Shown in pieces: positions 63,054 through 64,000 of a stretch of DNA of 64,000 nucleotides. A program made the position numbers and the translations under genes. The DNA lies in IMG/VR virus record IMGVR_UViG_3300037840_000188, positions 62,001-126,000 of that record. One strand, 5' to 3'. Position 1 is the stretch's first letter, and every line of letters starts with the position of its first letter. The stretch comes from a virus. A model generated the notes under the pieces. That model worked only from the letters and a program-made list of their open reading frames with translations. It did no database searches and had not been told where the DNA came from.

Positions 63054-63445
63054 CACCTATGGATCATAACGAGAACGTGACAATGGCGAATGCCGTCGAA
63101 CTGCAACGTCAGGAAATAGAATTTCTAGGGTCTGCACTTGAAAAGGCCGATGCGGATAAGACCCAAGCATTCTCTGAGATAATTCAACTCCGGGCCGAAC
63201 ACGACAATCTTCAGCGCCGATTCGATCACCACTGCGACACCATTCGTGCTTATGATGCCGTAATGGGCAGCATCTCAGCCCGCTGGCATGTGGACTTCAT
63301 CGGTGTCAATCCGCCAGAAGCGATGCTCCGCGCCATTGAGTTGCTGTGCTTATCTGCCATTACGCCAGTACCGAGGAGCGGTAATCGCGTGGATGCCGAC
63401 AAAGAACTGAAAGAAGCGATGGAGGCCTTGAAATGGGACAAGTAG
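63050..63445 (+). CDS. coiled-coil protein
   Basis: 131 residues from GTG 63050 (GTGA overlap); Met 63059 is alternative. Heptad-rich (LQRQEIEFLGSALEKADADK), then a helical C terminus. Likely structural or scaffold-like adaptor. Unknown. Confidence 0.6.
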   Translation: MTPMDHNENVTMANAVELQRQEIEFLGSALEKADADKTQAFSEIIQLRAEHDNLQRRFDHHCDTIRAYDAVMGSISARWHVDFIGVNPPEAMLRAIELLCLSAITPVPRSGNRVDADKELKEAMEALKWDK

Positions 63446-64000
63446 GCGGCGGTGGGGGTTGTGGCCCGATCAACTACAAACTGGAATTACGGGTGGCCAA
63501 CGAGCGCATCGCCACCCTGACCGCCGAACGGGATCGGGCGCGGGCCGCACTGTCCTTGGCTAAAGAGGCGGGGCATTTCTACCTTCGGAAAGCTGCCGAC
63601 GCCGGTATTCTGCGCAATTCAGCGGAGTCCGAACTCTCCACCATGCGGGAGCGTGCGGAGGGTGCTGAGTATGTCGGCTCTCTTTATCGTAGTCGTTTAG
63701 ACGAGCTTGAACCAATCGCCAGCTATCCCGGCCACTACGTCTCTAGTTCTTGTCAGGCCGGTCTGCATGGGCAGTGCCGGTGCGTCAGCAAGTACGGTGA
63801 GCAGTGTCAGTGCTCGTGTGGGCATACCGACGCATCCACAAAGCCGACGTATCGGGAACTGGAGCGGGAACTCGCGGAGATCAAGGAAAAGCAGGAGTGG
63901 GGTGTGGAATGCCTGACGGGCAACCTTTCGCGGAAAGGTAACGTACTGACCGCTCTCGATGAGGCTGATGCCAGCAGAATTGAATCACGGTTTCCAGATG
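63433..64000 (+). CDS. coiled-coil Cys-rich protein, incomplete at the window end
   Basis: ATG 63433 opens 189 codons without a stop to the end of the window. Gly-rich N terminus (MGQVGGGGGCGPINY), coiled coils (ERIATLTAERDRARAALSLA; LERELAEIKEK) and a Cys cluster CQAGLHGQCRCVSKYGEQCQ followed by CSCGH. The 3' end is outside the window. Confidence 0.65.
   Translation, partial: MGQVGGGGGCGPINYKLELRVANERIATLTAERDRARAALSLAKEAGHFYLRKAADAGILRNSAESELSTMRERAEGAEYVGSLYRSRLDELEPIASYPGHYVSSSCQAGLHGQCRCVSKYGEQCQCSCGHTDASTKPTYRELERELAEIKEKQEWGVECLTGNLSRKGNVLTALDEADASRIESRFPD

Noticed and set aside
1-64000. Genome-wide reassignment of TAG
   Set aside because: Portal and primase-helicase (5 kb together) contain no in-frame TAG and many genes end naturally in TAG; only three internal TAG cases are seen.
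1-64000. CRISPR array
   Set aside because: No regularly spaced direct repeats with unique spacers; the repeats found are iterons, fibre modules, inverted repeats and Y RNA stems.

Overview
The window is a compact, phage-like region, either a degraded (cryptic) prophage or a phage or plasmid-like genome heavily colonised by transposons. Head and packaging genes are all present: terminase small-subunit-like protein, terminase large subunit, portal, scaffold, major capsid and head-tail connector. Most of the rest are tiny genes joined by ATGA, GTGA or TAATG overlaps, with many unknown proteins. The codon style and protein families suggest a soil bacterium, perhaps an acidobacterium, but nothing in the sequence proves the host. 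No CRISPR array, rRNA or complete ordinary tRNA gene was seen.

Layout. 1-2.1 kb: a truncated IS1595-family transposon fused to the 3' part of a tRNA-Ser gene. 2.1-10.2 kb (mostly minus strand): small exported proteins, a homing endonuclease, connector, decoration-like proteins, major capsid, scaffold. 10.3-14.4 kb (plus): a small regulatory operon, a 149-nt hairpin-closed RNA candidate and a repeat-containing fibre. 14.4-17.3 kb (minus): broken adenine methyltransferase, broken AP2/HNH endonuclease, portal. 17.4-18.9 kb (plus): membrane and lysis-like genes and a collagen-like protein. 18.9-22.2 kb (minus): a Ro60/TROVE gene (rsr), an overlapping HNH gene, and three tandem Y RNAs with tRNA-like modules upstream of rsr. 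22.2-37.7 kb (minus): terminase and about 30 small genes, interrupted by transposon T2. 38.5-64 kb (plus): serine recombinase plus HNH, DNA methyltransferases, a primase-helicase, a G-rich iteron region that may be an origin, a long structured leader, three near-identical promoters, and a long run of small genes ending in a radical SAM protein and an open-ended coiled-coil protein.

Mobile elements. Four IS1595-family transposons (T1-T4), each with passenger genes, and two TnpB elements are present. For T2, T3 and T4 the 8-bp target duplications and terminal inverted repeats can be read directly. For T3, T4 and both TnpB elements, removing the element in silico restores an uninterrupted small gene. 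The inverted repeats carry inward promoters with exact 17-bp spacing.

How it works together. The minus-strand block looks like the late morphogenesis programme and the 46-64 kb plus-strand block like an early programme driven by the repeated promoters. The Ro60-Y RNA module is the most distinctive system: a ring-shaped RNA-binding protein encoded directly downstream of three guide or scaffold RNAs that mimic tRNA in three different circular permutations. Several conserved genes are damaged: in-frame amber codons in terminase, an alpha-CTD fusion and a small gene; frameshifts in capsid, methyltransferase and others. The element is therefore decaying, or uses recoding, or the assembly contains errors.
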